Of a stretch of DNA of 53,740 nt, positions 43,723 through 53,554 are shown piece by piece. Below the pieces are notes generated by a model. That model saw only the letters and a program-made list of their open reading frames with translations, had not been told where the DNA came from and did no database searches. A program made the translations under genes and the position numbers. This stretch comes from Acidobacteriota bacterium. Its GTDB lineage: Bacteria > Acidobacteriota > Blastocatellia > Pyrinomonadales > Pyrinomonadaceae. The stretch lies in contig JAFDVJ010000040.1 of the NCBI GenBank assembly GCA_018269075.1, positions 1 through 53,740 on the forward strand, given 5' to 3'. How positions within the stretch are numbered: the stretch's first letter is position 1; every line of letters begins with the position of its first letter.

Positions 43723-44604
43723 TCAATGCTTGCCGTAGCGTTTCTCGCCGGCTTTGATCGCGATCGGGAGACGGTTCTGCGGCGGCGGCAGCGGGCAGGT
43801 CGCGAAGCTCGTGTAGGCGCACGGCGGATTTTCGGCCTTGTTGAAATCGAGCTCGACCCTGCCGTTCGCGTTTTTGTTCGCGTAGAGAAAACGGCCCGCG
43901 CCGTAGGTTTCGGTGCGGCTCGTCGGGTCGCGAAAGACGATGAAAAGCTCGTCGAGGCCTTCTTCGAGCACCGGTTCGAGCGCGTACTTCTTACCCTTCA
44001 GTTCGAAGCGCAAAACGCCCGGGCTCTTCATCCTGAAATTGCCGCCGAGCATATTCGGGATCAGAATTTCTTTCGGTTCGGGATAGGGTTCGAGAACGGC
44101 TTCGACCTTGTATCGCGGATCGATGGGAAACCATTTGAGGCCCTTGAATTCACTGCGCGCCTTGTAGTTTTTGTCCTTCAGACGGATCCCGAAGCGGTCT
44201 TCGCGGCGGATCAGATAAAACGTCTGGCTGCCGGTCTCGACGCGGGTCGGCTTGCCCTTTTCGTCCGAGACGAGCTCGATTCCGGAAACCGTTTTGCCGT
44301 CGCTCACGGCCTCGACGCCGTCTTCGACCTTCAAAATCGCCCTGCCGTCACGAAAATCGATCGTCCCGAATTTTTTCTGTTTAAAGTTTTCGGTCAGCTC
44401 GACATCGAAGCCGGCGCCGGCGCCGACCGTGTTGACGCCGTTTTTGAGCCAGAACAGACCGGCGACCGTCAGCCAGCCGTTCTCGTCTTTCAATTCGGCC
44501 TCGTGCGCGGCGCGCCATTTCTCGACGCTTTTGACGTAATCGCTCTGCGCGTCGACGGAAAAGACGAGGGCGAGAAGGACGACGAAAAATGTTAAGGATT
44601 TCAT
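43723..44604 (-). CDS. secreted DUF1684 protein
   Basis: 293 residues. Signal peptide (FFVVLLALVFSVDAQ). Hallmarks of DUF1684: WRAAHEAELKDENGWLTVAGLFWLKNG, KFGTIDFRDGRA, RFGIRLKDKNYKARSEFKGLKWFP, LRFELKGKKYALEP and the end RVELDFNKAENPPCAYTSFATCPLPPPQNRLPI in pieces. The family is widespread and uncharacterised. Extracytoplasmic. Confidence 0.9.
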   Translation of the reverse strand: MKSLTFFVVLLALVFSVDAQSDYVKSVEKWRAAHEAELKDENGWLTVAGLFWLKNGVNTVGAGAGFDVELTENFKQKKFGTIDFRDGRAILKVEDGVEAVSDGKTVSGIELVSDEKGKPTRVETGSQTFYLIRREDRFGIRLKDKNYKARSEFKGLKWFPIDPRYKVEAVLEPYPEPKEILIPNMLGGNFRMKSPGVLRFELKGKKYALEPVLEEGLDELFIVFRDPTSRTETYGAGRFLYANKNANGRVELDFNKAENPPCAYTSFATCPLPPPQNRLPIAIKAGEKRYGKH

Positions 44605-44637
44605 AGCTTTTTGACTGACGATCGATTTAATTTTCTC

Positions 44638-44706
44638 CCGCGAAAGACGCGAAAGGACGCGAAATATTCAAAGGCATTTTAGCGCATTTCGCGTCTTTCG
44701 CGGAAA
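44638..44706. repeat. GCGAAAGACGCGAAA inverted repeat
   Basis: CGCGAAAGACGCGAAAGGACGC on the left and GCATTTCGCGTCTTTCGCGG on the right form a roughly 16-bp stem between the DUF1684 and MoeZ-like genes. It is 9 bp from the stop at 44716, so a terminator for the sulfur locus is likely. Confidence 0.75.
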
Positions 44707-44715
44707 AATAATCGA

Positions 44716-46167
<1,452 letters not shown>

Positions 46168-46258
46168 AAATTATTGTCTCCCTTAATTTTTTATCGCTCA
46201 CGGGCGCCCATCGATTTCGTTATCCTACCCGAAAACTTATCTTCTGAACGCGCCCGTG

Positions 46259-46388
46259 AACAATCCTTTTCAAGTCCTGAGTCTGAAGTCTTGAGTCTTG
46301 AGTCGGCTGATCGTTTCGCCTTTGGACTTATAGGTTTTGATTACAAAAACCAAAAGACTCAAGACTTCAGACTCAAGACTCAAGACTC
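46259..46388. repeat. GACTCAA/TTGAGTC facing arrays
   Basis: AGTCTGAAGTCTTGAGTCTTGAG (46275-46305) faces GACTCAAGACTTCAGACTCAAG (46358-46388). The right arm overlaps the 3' end of the JAMM gene and supplies its stop codon. Confidence 0.85.
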
Positions 46389-46804
46389 CCCCAAATCTCT
46401 TCCTCGTTGAACCGCGAGCGGTCGTTTTCCATTTCCCAGGCGCGCAGGTCGGCGGCTTTTCCGTCGCGGACCGAAACGATGACGTACGTCCAGACCGGCA
46501 GCGCGTGATCGAGATCGAACTGCGACGGGACGGCCGGCGAATCCGGGTGCGAATGATAATAGCCGACGACGTCGAGCCGTTTTTCGCGCGCGAACCGTTC
46601 GGCGCGCAGGACGTCTCTCGGCAGGATCAGGACGCGGTTGTGCCGTTCGGCGGCGGCCATCGCGTTTTCCATCGGCAGGAGCTCCACCACCGTTTTCCGG
46701 CCGTCCTCGAACCGCCCGATCAGCATCCCGCCGCATTCGTGCGGGAAAGTGCTTTCGCCGTGCGCTTCGATCTGTTTGATATGTTCTTCCGTTAAAATAA
46801 CCAT
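46373..46804 (-). CDS. JAMM/MPN metalloprotease (Mec-like)
   Basis: 143 residues. Catalytic Glu in FPHECGGMLIG and the JAMM zinc motif YYHSHPDSPAVPSQFD (H-x-H-P-x(6)-S-x2-D), as in RadC/Mov34 and in mycobacterial Mec, which cleaves cysteine from the CysO carrier. Neighbour genes support that role. The last residues GSLES and the stop TGA are read from a TCTTGAG repeat. 12 bp after the 98-residue gene. Confidence 0.9.
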   Translation of the reverse strand: MVILTEEHIKQIEAHGESTFPHECGGMLIGRFEDGRKTVVELLPMENAMAAAERHNRVLILPRDVLRAERFAREKRLDVVGYYHSHPDSPAVPSQFDLDHALPVWTYVIVSVRDGKAADLRAWEMENDRSRFNEEEIWGSLES

Positions 46805-46816
46805 CTTTCGTCTAAA

Positions 46817-47113
46817 TCAGTCTTCAAATTCGATCCAGTCGGCCCGAACATTTTTGTATTGATCGGGCAATTCGTCGATCGCCTGTTCTGCCGAATCGTA
46901 AAATGCATCCTGCTGCGTTTCCCAATTTTCGTCGCAGCTGAAACGATAAACCTGTTCGGAACCTTCATAACGACAAATCGCCAAGCCGAAAATTTTCGCG
47001 GCCAGCGGATCTTTTTCGTCTCCCACAAAACCGAAGGGAACCGGGCCCGACCAGGCCCAGAATAAAACCTTCGCTCCGTCGATTTCCTGCGGCGGTTTGC
47101 TCATTTCGCTCAA
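46817..47113 (-). CDS. small acidic protein of the sulfur locus
   Basis: 98 residues (ATG 47113; ATG 47104 also possible). Contains KVLFWAWSGPVPFGFVG, YRFSCDENWETQQDAFYDS and a final ADWIEFED. Very acidic, one Cys, no TM. It overlaps the PLP enzyme gene by 4 bp (ATGA-type) and precedes the JAMM gene by 12 bp, so it is made with them. Family not recognised. Confidence 0.75.
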   Translation of the reverse strand: MSEMSKPPQEIDGAKVLFWAWSGPVPFGFVGDEKDPLAAKIFGLAICRYEGSEQVYRFSCDENWETQQDAFYDSAEQAIDELPDQYKNVRADWIEFED

Positions 47114-48354
47114 ATAACCCGAATAAAGTTCTTTTTTTCAAACCCGGCCTTTCCGATTTCCGTTGCCAGAAACGCGTTTTCGAGGTCGGCGATGATATCT
47201 TCGACATCCTCGATCCCGGCCGAAACTCTCAATAATCCTTCGTCGATGCCGAGCCGCGCGCGTTTGGCGGGCGACATCTCGCGGTGCGTCGCGGTCGCCG
47301 GATGGACGACGCCGGTGAAGATGTCGCCGACGCTCGCCGCCCGCGTGCAGAGCCGCAAAGCGTTCATAAACCGGTAGACTTCCGCCCGCGAACCGGTTTT
47401 CAATCGCACGCCGAGCACCGCGCCGCGATAGTTTTTATTCAGAATCCGGCCGGCGATCTCTTTTTGCGCGTCGTCGGCGAGACCCGGATAAATCACCTTT
47501 TCGACCCGCGGGCAGTCGAGAAAGAACCGCGCCAGCCGTTCCGCGTTGCGGCACTGCTTTTCGAGCCGCAGCGCGAGCGTCTTCAAGCCCCGCAGAATCG
47601 AATGCGCTTCCCACGCGCTGAGGACGCCGCCGGCCAAAGTCAGCGCGCCGGTCAGCGCCGGCCGGTCGAAATCTTCCTTCGCGACGACCACGCCGCCGGT
47701 CGCGTCGGCGTGGCCGCCCAAAAATTTCGTCGCGCTGTGGACGACGAAATCCGCGCCGAAATCGAGCGGCCGGCAGAGGAAAGGCGTCGCGAAAGTGTTG
47801 TCGACGATCAGCTTCGCGCCGGCTTCGCGCGCGATCTTTCCGACGTTCTCGATGTCGAGCACCTTCAGGAGCGGGTTCGAGATCGTTTCGCCGACGAGAA
47901 CGAGCGGTTTCAAATGCGCGACCTTTTCGCGGAGCGTTTCGAGATCGGAAAAGTCCGTCGTCACGGTCCGCACGCCGAACGCGCCGAAGATCGTGTAAAG
48001 CAGCTCGAGCGACGCGCCGTAAAGATCCTGCGACGCGAGCACGACCGAACCGTGCGACAGCTCGCAGGCCAGCAGCGCGGCGTGGAGCGCGGCCATTCCC
48101 GAACCGAACGCGAACGCGAAGCGCCCGTTTTCGATCTCGGCCATCGCCGTTTCGAAGGCGGCGACCGTCGGGTTGCCGTAACGGCTGTAAACGAAGCCGG
48201 TTTCGGTGCCCTCGACGACGCGGTCGACGTCTTCCATCCGCTCGTAAACGAACGTCGAGGTCGCATAAATCGGCGTGACGGCCGCCGCGCCCGCCGGCGC
48301 GGCGCGTCTTTCTCCGGCGTGGACGAGCCGGGTCGTGATCGAAAATTCGCTCAT
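47110..48354 (-). CDS. PLP-dependent Cys/Met metabolism enzyme (cystathionine synthase/sulfhydrylase)
   Basis: 414 residues from ATG 48354 (GAGGG 9 nt upstream); the longer frame includes the terminator loop. PLP Lys in VVHSATKFLGGHAD, with YSRYGNPT, GSGMAALHAAL, SNPLLKVLDI, DNTFATPFLCRPL and the C-terminal RLSVGIED-like LRVSAGIEDVEDIIADLENA. The group covers cystathionine gamma-synthase (MetB), gamma-lyase and O-acyl-homoserine sulfhydrylase (MetY/MetZ). Control by a SAM-sensing leader argues for a methionine-synthesis role. First gene of the minus-strand operon leading to the JAMM and fusion genes. Confidence 0.92.
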   Translation of the reverse strand: MSEFSITTRLVHAGERRAAPAGAAAVTPIYATSTFVYERMEDVDRVVEGTETGFVYSRYGNPTVAAFETAMAEIENGRFAFAFGSGMAALHAALLACELSHGSVVLASQDLYGASLELLYTIFGAFGVRTVTTDFSDLETLREKVAHLKPLVLVGETISNPLLKVLDIENVGKIAREAGAKLIVDNTFATPFLCRPLDFGADFVVHSATKFLGGHADATGGVVVAKEDFDRPALTGALTLAGGVLSAWEAHSILRGLKTLALRLEKQCRNAERLARFFLDCPRVEKVIYPGLADDAQKEIAGRILNKNYRGAVLGVRLKTGSRAEVYRFMNALRLCTRAASVGDIFTGVVHPATATHREMSPAKRARLGIDEGLLRVSAGIEDVEDIIADLENAFLATEIGKAGFEKKNFIRVI

Positions 48355-48373
48355 AAAAAAATCCCTCAAACGC

Positions 48374-48413
48374 AAAAAAGCTCTCGTGCCAAACAATGAG
48401 CACGAGAGCTTTT
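48374..48413 (-). terminator. riboswitch-associated terminator
   Basis: On the minus strand AAAGCTCTCGTGC (48413-48401 region) and GCACGAGAGCTTT (48389-48377) form a 13-bp stem with a 10-nt loop, then T6 and GCG. It sits about 20 nt after the SAM-II aptamer and 20 nt before the start codon, so it is placed to end the leader RNA. Confidence 0.85.
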
Positions 48414-48432
48414 CGAAAAAAATTCTTCGACC

Positions 48433-48487
48433 GGTGTTTAGCAGTTTTTTTTGAAGTGGAGCAAGTTACCTTAAATCGCCACTTTTT
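48433..48487 (-). promoter_or_regulatory. SAM-II riboswitch aptamer
   Basis: Reading the minus strand: P1 5' arm AAAGTGGC (48486-48478), GATTTAA (48477-48471), GGTAACTTGC (48470-48461), P1 3' arm CCACTT (48459-48454), an A-rich linker CAAAAAAAACT, then GCTAAACACC (48442-48433). The GATTTAA...TTGC...GCTAAA.ACC layout is the SAM-II consensus, with the pseudoknot GGT (48470-48468) to ACC (48435-48433). SAM-II is known for control of metA/metX/metC-type genes. This one has a promoter upstream and a terminator downstream of it. Confidence 0.85.
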
Positions 48488-48529
48488 ACGCTTTCAAAAA
48501 ACGGAAAGCTGTTAAAGAACTAATTATGC

Positions 48530-48559
48530 AATTTACAGGACGCGCCCGAAACCTGTCAA
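48530..48559 (-). promoter_or_regulatory. promoter of the SAM-II leader
   Basis: TTGACA (48559-48554) and TAAATT (48535-48530) with 18 bp between them on the minus strand, predicting an RNA that starts near 48522 and carries about 170 nt of leader with the riboswitch. Confidence 0.7.
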
Positions 48560-48624
48560 GGCTGATTACAAATTTTCATTTTCAAAGAGCCGGTTGGATA
48601 ACGAAAACTTCTCAAAATCAAACA

Positions 48625-48656
48625 ATCCGAAATCCGCAATCCGAAATCCGAAATCA
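48625..48656. repeat. CGAAATC heptamer array
   Basis: CAATCCGAAATCCGCAATCC-type words run to the end of cysM; on the minus strand the cysM stop TGA is the first part of TGATTTCGG. Confidence 0.85.
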
Positions 48657-49616
48657 GTTTTCGTTCCAGAAATCCTCGTTCAGATACTTGCCGCCGCCGT
48701 CGCAGAGGATGGTCACGACGACGCCCTCGTCGAGCTCGCGGGCGATTCGCAAAGCGGCGCAGACGTTCGCGCCCGCGCTGACGCCGACGAACAGGCCTTC
48801 CTCGCACGCGAGCCGCCGCGTCATTCCCTGCGCGTCCTCGGTCTCGACCGCGAGATTGCGGTCGGCCAATCGAGCGTCGTAGATGCCCGGCACGATCGCC
48901 GTTTCGAGATGTTTGAGGCCTTCGAGGCCGTGGAGCGGCGACGACGGCTGGACCGAAACGGCGCATAATGCGGGGTTGAATTCGCGCAGCCGGCGCGTTG
49001 TGCCGATAAAAGTTCCGGTCGTTCCCAATCCGGCGACGAAATGCGTCACGCGGCCCGCGGTCTGCCGCCAGATTTCGGGCGCGGTCGTCGCGAAATGCGC
49101 CCGCCAGTTGGCCTCGTTGTTGTATTGATCGGGATAGAAGTATTTTTCGGGATTTTGCCGGTAGAACTCCTTAACGACGCGCTGCGCGCCGTCGGTGCCG
49201 CTGAGGGGATCGGTTTCGATGATCTCGGCGCCGTAGAGCCGGAGAATCTTTTTGCGCGCGGCGCTCGCGTTTTTCGGCAGGGCGAGCGTCACGGTGTAGC
49301 CGCGCGCCGCGCCGAGCATCGCGTAGGCGATGCCGGTGTTGCCGCTCGTCGCGTCGAGAATCGTCTTTTCGGGCGTCAGCGCGCCGGATTTTTCGCCGGC
49401 GCGGATCATCGCGAGCGCCGCGCGGTCCTTGACCGAACCGCCCGGATTCATAAATTCGGCCTTCGCGTAAACCTCGACCGCCGCGGGCAGATCTTTGGCG
49501 ACCGACCGCAGTCGGATCAAAGGCGTGTTGCCGATCGCCGCTTCGAGATAGTTTTCGGAAAGCTCTTCCGCCCGAAAATTACGTGATATTTTTGTTTCCC
49601 CGACCCCGGTCCGCAT
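48654..49616 (-). CDS. cysM: cysteine synthase (CysM/CysK family)
   Basis: 320 residues from ATG 49616 (GGGGAG 6 nt upstream); the open frame to 49766 lacks a site. PLP Lys in NPGGSVKDRAAL, phosphate loop TSGNTGIAYAM, late GTTGTFIGTTR and GVSAGANVCAA. The family makes cysteine from O-acetylserine or O-phosphoserine. The CysO-dependent mycobacterial CysM uses a carrier thiocarboxylate as sulfur donor; the nearby carrier/JAMM genes suggest the same here, but the paralogue that uses free sulfide cannot be excluded by eye. Confidence 0.92.
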   Translation of the reverse strand: MRTGVGETKISRNFRAEELSENYLEAAIGNTPLIRLRSVAKDLPAAVEVYAKAEFMNPGGSVKDRAALAMIRAGEKSGALTPEKTILDATSGNTGIAYAMLGAARGYTVTLALPKNASAARKKILRLYGAEIIETDPLSGTDGAQRVVKEFYRQNPEKYFYPDQYNNEANWRAHFATTAPEIWRQTAGRVTHFVAGLGTTGTFIGTTRRLREFNPALCAVSVQPSSPLHGLEGLKHLETAIVPGIYDARLADRNLAVETEDAQGMTRRLACEEGLFVGVSAGANVCAALRIARELDEGVVVTILCDGGGKYLNEDFWNEN

Positions 49617-49872
49617 TTTTTTCTCCCCTCTTCCGAAAAAGAAAATCGGCCGTGAAATTGTTTTTCGAACTTCACGACCGACCGAATGATTTTTGATTGA
49701 CAGCGCGTCTGCTTTCAGGTTTCCCGCGCGCCGAATCCCGGCCGGTGCTCGTCGCAGCAGCAACAACAGATTTGTTTTTTCGTCCGGGTTCTTTGCATTT
49801 TCTGAATCTTTACAAAAAAGTCTATATTTCGAATTTAGAGATTCGAAACGGGTTTGTCAAATCTCCGGCGGG
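49617..49872. other. intergenic region with hairpin upstream of cysM
   Basis: 256 bp. On the minus strand GGTCGTGAA...TTTCACGGCC forms a hairpin (about 49675-49643) followed by GATTTTCTTTTTC, a possible attenuator just before the cysM ribosome site. No known riboswitch pattern was recognised here. The rest shows AT-rich sequence with no ORF. Confidence 0.4.
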
Positions 49873-51207
49873 TTACTGCCGCTGAAAAAATTTATCGTCG
49901 ACCGGCGTTTCCGTGTCGATGCTTTTGACGTTGAGGTCGATCATCAGCGGCGGCGCGAGCGCGGCCATCGGGTCGCCGGCGCGGCTCATCACGAGCGTGA
50001 TCCGGGTCGGCACCAGCACTCTCGCGCTGCCGGTTCCGAAAAGACCGCTCCGCTTGACCGAAAAACGGTCGTAGTTGTTGAAGAAGATCGTCGTCGTGAC
50101 GGGCGCGCCGTTGACCGCCTCCTTTTTGATCATCCCGAGCAGGAGGCCGGTTTTCTCATCGAAAACGAGGAGCGAGGCCTCGTCCCGACCGTTTTGCTTC
50201 TGGACGGCTTTGACGATGGTCTTGGTTTCGGAAGGGGTCCGGACGCCTGCCACGTCGAGGCCTTTTTTCTCGGAAAGAAGCTTGATCGTTTCGACGCCGT
50301 ATTCCTTTTGGATCTCCGGGTCGATGAAGGCCGCCGAATCGTATTCCTCCATTCCGAGTCCCATTTTTTTCGACGGGAAACCGTCGCCCTTTTCCTGATA
50401 ACCGGCGGGCTGATTCGGCATATTCGTGTAGCTCCAGCCGCGCGCGCCGTCGAAGACTTCCTTGAAGACCGTCCGCGTTTCGGCGCCGGCTCCCTGCGTC
50501 AGCTCGACGCCCGAAAGGTTCGGTTTTTTGTAGACGATCTGAAGGGAAAAGAACTGGCCGATCCGCTGCGCATCCATATTCTGCAGGCTCATTCCCTCGT
50601 CGAGCGTGTTGGCGTTAAAGTTCGGGTCGGTGATAAAGGTGACGCGCGCCTCGCCCTTCATCGAATAGCCGTCGAAGACCAGCGAGTCGTCGGCGCCGGT
50701 CGTCTTCGCGTATTTTCGGAAAACGCCGCGCGGCGACACGGCCGCGTAAACGTAATCGAATCCGAAATAACCGGCCGCCGCGATCAGGAGCATCAGAATC
50801 ACGGCGACTTTCAGACGCGGCGATTTTTTATTCGCGCAGTCGGCGCAGACGGTCTGCCCGCGCGGGATCATCGTCTTGCAGCGCACGCAGCGGGCGTCCA
50901 TCACCGGCGGCGGCTGAAAGCCGTTGTCGAAACCCGCGCGGCGCGGCGGCGGCGGAAAGGCCGGAGACGGCGAAAAAGCGGGCGGCGGCTGAAACTCGCT
51001 GCGCGGGGCGGCGGAAGCCGGCGCGAAATCGGCCGGCGGCATCTGAAATTCAACCACCGGCGGCGACGGCTGATACTCGTTGGCCGGCGGCGCGGGATGC
51101 GTCTCGGCGGGCTCGGCGGGCGGCGTGATAAAAGCGGCGCAGACCGCGCAGACGCCGTTTTCGGTGAGCGCCTGCGAGCCGCAGTAGGAACATTCGGAAA
51201 CTATCAT
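49873..51207 (-). CDS. zinc-ribbon, Pro-rich, single-TM protein with lipoprotein-sorting-like outer domain (A)
   Basis: 444 residues from ATG 51207 (MIVSECSYCGSQ). Two zinc ribbons: CSYCGSQ...CAVC near the start and CVRCKTMIPRGQTVCADC at about 105-125, separated by 70 residues rich in Pro. One TM (KVAVILMLLIAAAGYFGFDYV), then an extracytoplasmic domain of about 290 residues with beta strands, resembling LolA-type folds only in general layout. It ends PVDDKFF. The next gene upstream is a paralogue. No ribosome site is seen. Confidence 0.75.
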   Translation of the reverse strand: MIVSECSYCGSQALTENGVCAVCAAFITPPAEPAETHPAPPANEYQPSPPVVEFQMPPADFAPASAAPRSEFQPPPAFSPSPAFPPPPRRAGFDNGFQPPPVMDARCVRCKTMIPRGQTVCADCANKKSPRLKVAVILMLLIAAAGYFGFDYVYAAVSPRGVFRKYAKTTGADDSLVFDGYSMKGEARVTFITDPNFNANTLDEGMSLQNMDAQRIGQFFSLQIVYKKPNLSGVELTQGAGAETRTVFKEVFDGARGWSYTNMPNQPAGYQEKGDGFPSKKMGLGMEEYDSAAFIDPEIQKEYGVETIKLLSEKKGLDVAGVRTPSETKTIVKAVQKQNGRDEASLLVFDEKTGLLLGMIKKEAVNGAPVTTTIFFNNYDRFSVKRSGLFGTGSARVLVPTRITLVMSRAGDPMAALAPPLMIDLNVKSIDTETPVDDKFFQRQ

Positions 51208-51298
51208 ATTTTGGGGAATTTTAAGGTGACGGAACAAGCGTCCCTTTTCGAGAAAGAACAAAAAATCTGAACTCCGGCGACGTATGAAAAATGACCGT

Positions 51299-52486
51299 TT
51301 ATTCGCTTTCCGCCTTCTTTTCGAACAATTTGTCGTCGACCGGCTCGTTGACGCGCCAGACGGCCTCGTCGACTCGCATCCAAATCGTCCGGCCCTCGCT
51401 GCTGATCGTGCGGAAATACATCGTCGAAGGGAAATTCACGCCGTTGAATTCCGCATAGGAATAAATGAAACAGGTCATTTCGCTGGTCTCAATTTTCGTT
51501 AAAAAGCCGGTGACGGCGTCGAAGTAAATGGTTTCCGGTTTGTCGGGATCGTTTTTCTGGAGAATGAACTGGGCGCGCCCGTTATATTTGCCGATGCGCG
51601 AAAACGTCAGATTGTTTTCCGAAAGATCGTTTCCGAGAACCATCGCCGAGTTTTTCAGGGCTTCGAGATCCTTCCCGTTCAATTCTTCCGACGACGATTT
51701 GACGATCTTTTCGTTTTCGTAGACGATCTCTTCCTTCCACGCTTTTTCGCCGTCGAAAACCTCGATCACATCGGCTTTTTTCGGCGACTCGACCGGTCGG
51801 ATCAGCGTCTTTCTGAGCATTTTGCCCGGTTCTTTATGATAAAGCTCGATGCTGCCGATCTTTTCGAACCGCAGCCGGGAGACGTCGTCGGCCGGATCGA
51901 CGCCCGGAATCGGCGTGTTTGACGGCGTCGGCTTCGGCCGGAGAATCTGGAGCGGGGTTTGATAATCCGGGGAGGTCGGCGGGCGTCGCCACGCCTCCTT
52001 TTCAAGACAGCTCTTAGTCAGGCAGTCGGCGGCCGAAAAACTCACGCTGCCCGTCAGCGAAAGCGTCTGAACGTCGCGCGGAGTCAGCGATTTGCTGGTG
52101 ACCTGATTGTTTTTCTCGAGAACTTCCCGGACCGTCGGCTTGTCGCGGTACCAGTTCCAGATCGACGGTTTATGCCAGCTGTTCGAAGGCAGGCCGTTGA
52201 CTTCCGTCACCTCGGGCGCGGAAGATACCGAAAGCGGTTTATTGCCCGTCAAATTGCCGACGAAAACAATGCCGGCGACGGAGAAGATCGCCATCACGAC
52301 GACGACCAGCAGGAATTTGAGCGCGATATCGACGAACTTCGAGCCGTTTTTGACGGGATTTGGGGCGGGCGGTTTGAGATCACAGCCGCAGCGCCGGCAG
52401 CGACGGCTTTGAGCCGAATTATTGAGCGTATTGCATTTCCGACAGTTAACGGGAAGATACGGGGACTGATGATCGGGACGTGGCAT
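51299..52486 (-). CDS. zinc-ribbon, single-TM protein with secreted domain (B)
   Basis: 395 residues. One zinc ribbon CRKCNTLNNSAQSRRCRRCG, a TM at about 55-78 (FLLVVVVMAIFSVAGIVFVG), then an outer domain with PVDDKLFEKK at the end, matching PVDDKFFQRQ of paralogue A. Both share an EVFDGEKAW/VFDGARGW motif and a TGFLTKIE/TGLLLGMI motif, as in proteins that test lipoprotein-like hydrophobic pockets. Function unknown. About 90 bp upstream of paralogue A; probably one operon. Confidence 0.78.
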   Translation of the reverse strand: MPRPDHQSPYLPVNCRKCNTLNNSAQSRRCRRCGCDLKPPAPNPVKNGSKFVDIALKFLLVVVVMAIFSVAGIVFVGNLTGNKPLSVSSAPEVTEVNGLPSNSWHKPSIWNWYRDKPTVREVLEKNNQVTSKSLTPRDVQTLSLTGSVSFSAADCLTKSCLEKEAWRRPPTSPDYQTPLQILRPKPTPSNTPIPGVDPADDVSRLRFEKIGSIELYHKEPGKMLRKTLIRPVESPKKADVIEVFDGEKAWKEEIVYENEKIVKSSSEELNGKDLEALKNSAMVLGNDLSENNLTFSRIGKYNGRAQFILQKNDPDKPETIYFDAVTGFLTKIETSEMTCFIYSYAEFNGVNFPSTMYFRTISSEGRTIWMRVDEAVWRVNEPVDDKLFEKKAESE

Positions 52487-52615
52487 AATTTTAAGTGTCG
52501 AGGGGGGATGTCTGGTTGAGTAAAGATTTGCAGCGTGTCGGGTAAAACTTCCAAGCCATAGTTATTTTACAAAATCGCCGACGTTCCGGGCAAGATTTTT
52601 TTTGACCGGACGAAA

Positions 52616-52624
52616 TGATACAAT
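52616..52624 (+). promoter_or_regulatory. extended -10 promoter giving a leaderless lipA mRNA
   Basis: TGATACAAT (TG-A-TACAAT) ends only 6 bp before ATG 52631, so transcription would start at or within the start codon. There is no Shine-Dalgarno. Confidence 0.6.
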
Positions 52625-52630
52625 TTCCGT

Positions 52631-53554
52631 ATGACCGAACAAGTTTTAATCGAAAGGTTCGTCGCGAAAAAGAAAAAGGAGCGTCTGCCGAAACCCGAGT
52701 GGCTCCGGATCCGGCTCGGCGACCCGACCAACCAGAACAAGGTTCTGAGCCTCATCGAAGGGCTCAATCTCCATACGGTCTGCCAGGAAGCGCGGTGTCC
52801 GAACATCTTCGAATGCTGGACCGACAAAACGGCGACCTTTATGCTCGGCGGCGACACCTGCACGCGGCACTGCGGCTTCTGCGCCGTCAATAAAGGGAAA
52901 CCGATGGAGCTCGACCCGGACGAACCGTCGAACGTCGCGCAGGCGGTCGCGCATCTCGGGCTCGAACACGCCGTCATCACGTCCGTCAACCGCGACGATC
53001 TCGCGGACGGCGGCGCGGCGCACTGGGCCGAGACGATCCGCAAGGTCCACGAGCTCAATCCCGAATGCCGGGTCGAGGTCCTGATCCCCGATTTTCAGGG
53101 CGACGCGGACGCGCTCGCGACCGTCCTCGACGCGCGGCCCGAAGTCCTCAACCACAACACCGAAACGATCGCCCGGCTCTACCGCCGCGTGCGGCCGGAC
53201 GCGAAATACGCGCAGACGTTGGAGCTATTGGAACGCGCCGCGCATTACCGCGACACGAAATTCCCGCGGATGAAGACGAAAAGCGGAATTATGGCCGGCC
53301 TCGGCGAAACCTTCGAGGAAGTCGTCGAGCTGATGAAGGATCTGCGGCGCGTTTCGTGCGACATTATGACGATCGGGCAGTATCTGCAGCCCTACGAGCG
53401 GCGGCTGCCGGTCGAGCGCTATGTGACGCCCGCCGAATTCGCCGAATGGAAGCGGATCGGTCTGGACCTCGGCTTCAAACACGTCGAATCGTCGCCGCTC
53501 ACCCGGAGCTCGTACCACGCGCGCCAGCAGAGCGACTCGGGCGAAAAAAATTAA
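52631..53554 (+). CDS. lipA: lipoyl synthase
   Basis: 307 residues, the normal size. Radical SAM enzyme that inserts two sulfurs into octanoyl-protein. SAM cluster CTRHCGFC, auxiliary cluster Cys from CQEARCPNIFEC, and the C-terminal RSSYHARQQ with the Arg-Ser-Ser-Tyr ligand motif. HNTETIARLYRRVRP and MTIGQYLQP are standard. The octanoyltransferase gene (lipB) is not in the window. Start chosen at 52631; promoter overlaps the start region. Confidence 0.96.
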   Translation: MTEQVLIERFVAKKKKERLPKPEWLRIRLGDPTNQNKVLSLIEGLNLHTVCQEARCPNIFECWTDKTATFMLGGDTCTRHCGFCAVNKGKPMELDPDEPSNVAQAVAHLGLEHAVITSVNRDDLADGGAAHWAETIRKVHELNPECRVEVLIPDFQGDADALATVLDARPEVLNHNTETIARLYRRVRPDAKYAQTLELLERAAHYRDTKFPRMKTKSGIMAGLGETFEEVVELMKDLRRVSCDIMTIGQYLQPYERRLPVERYVTPAEFAEWKRIGLDLGFKHVESSPLTRSSYHARQQSDSGEKN

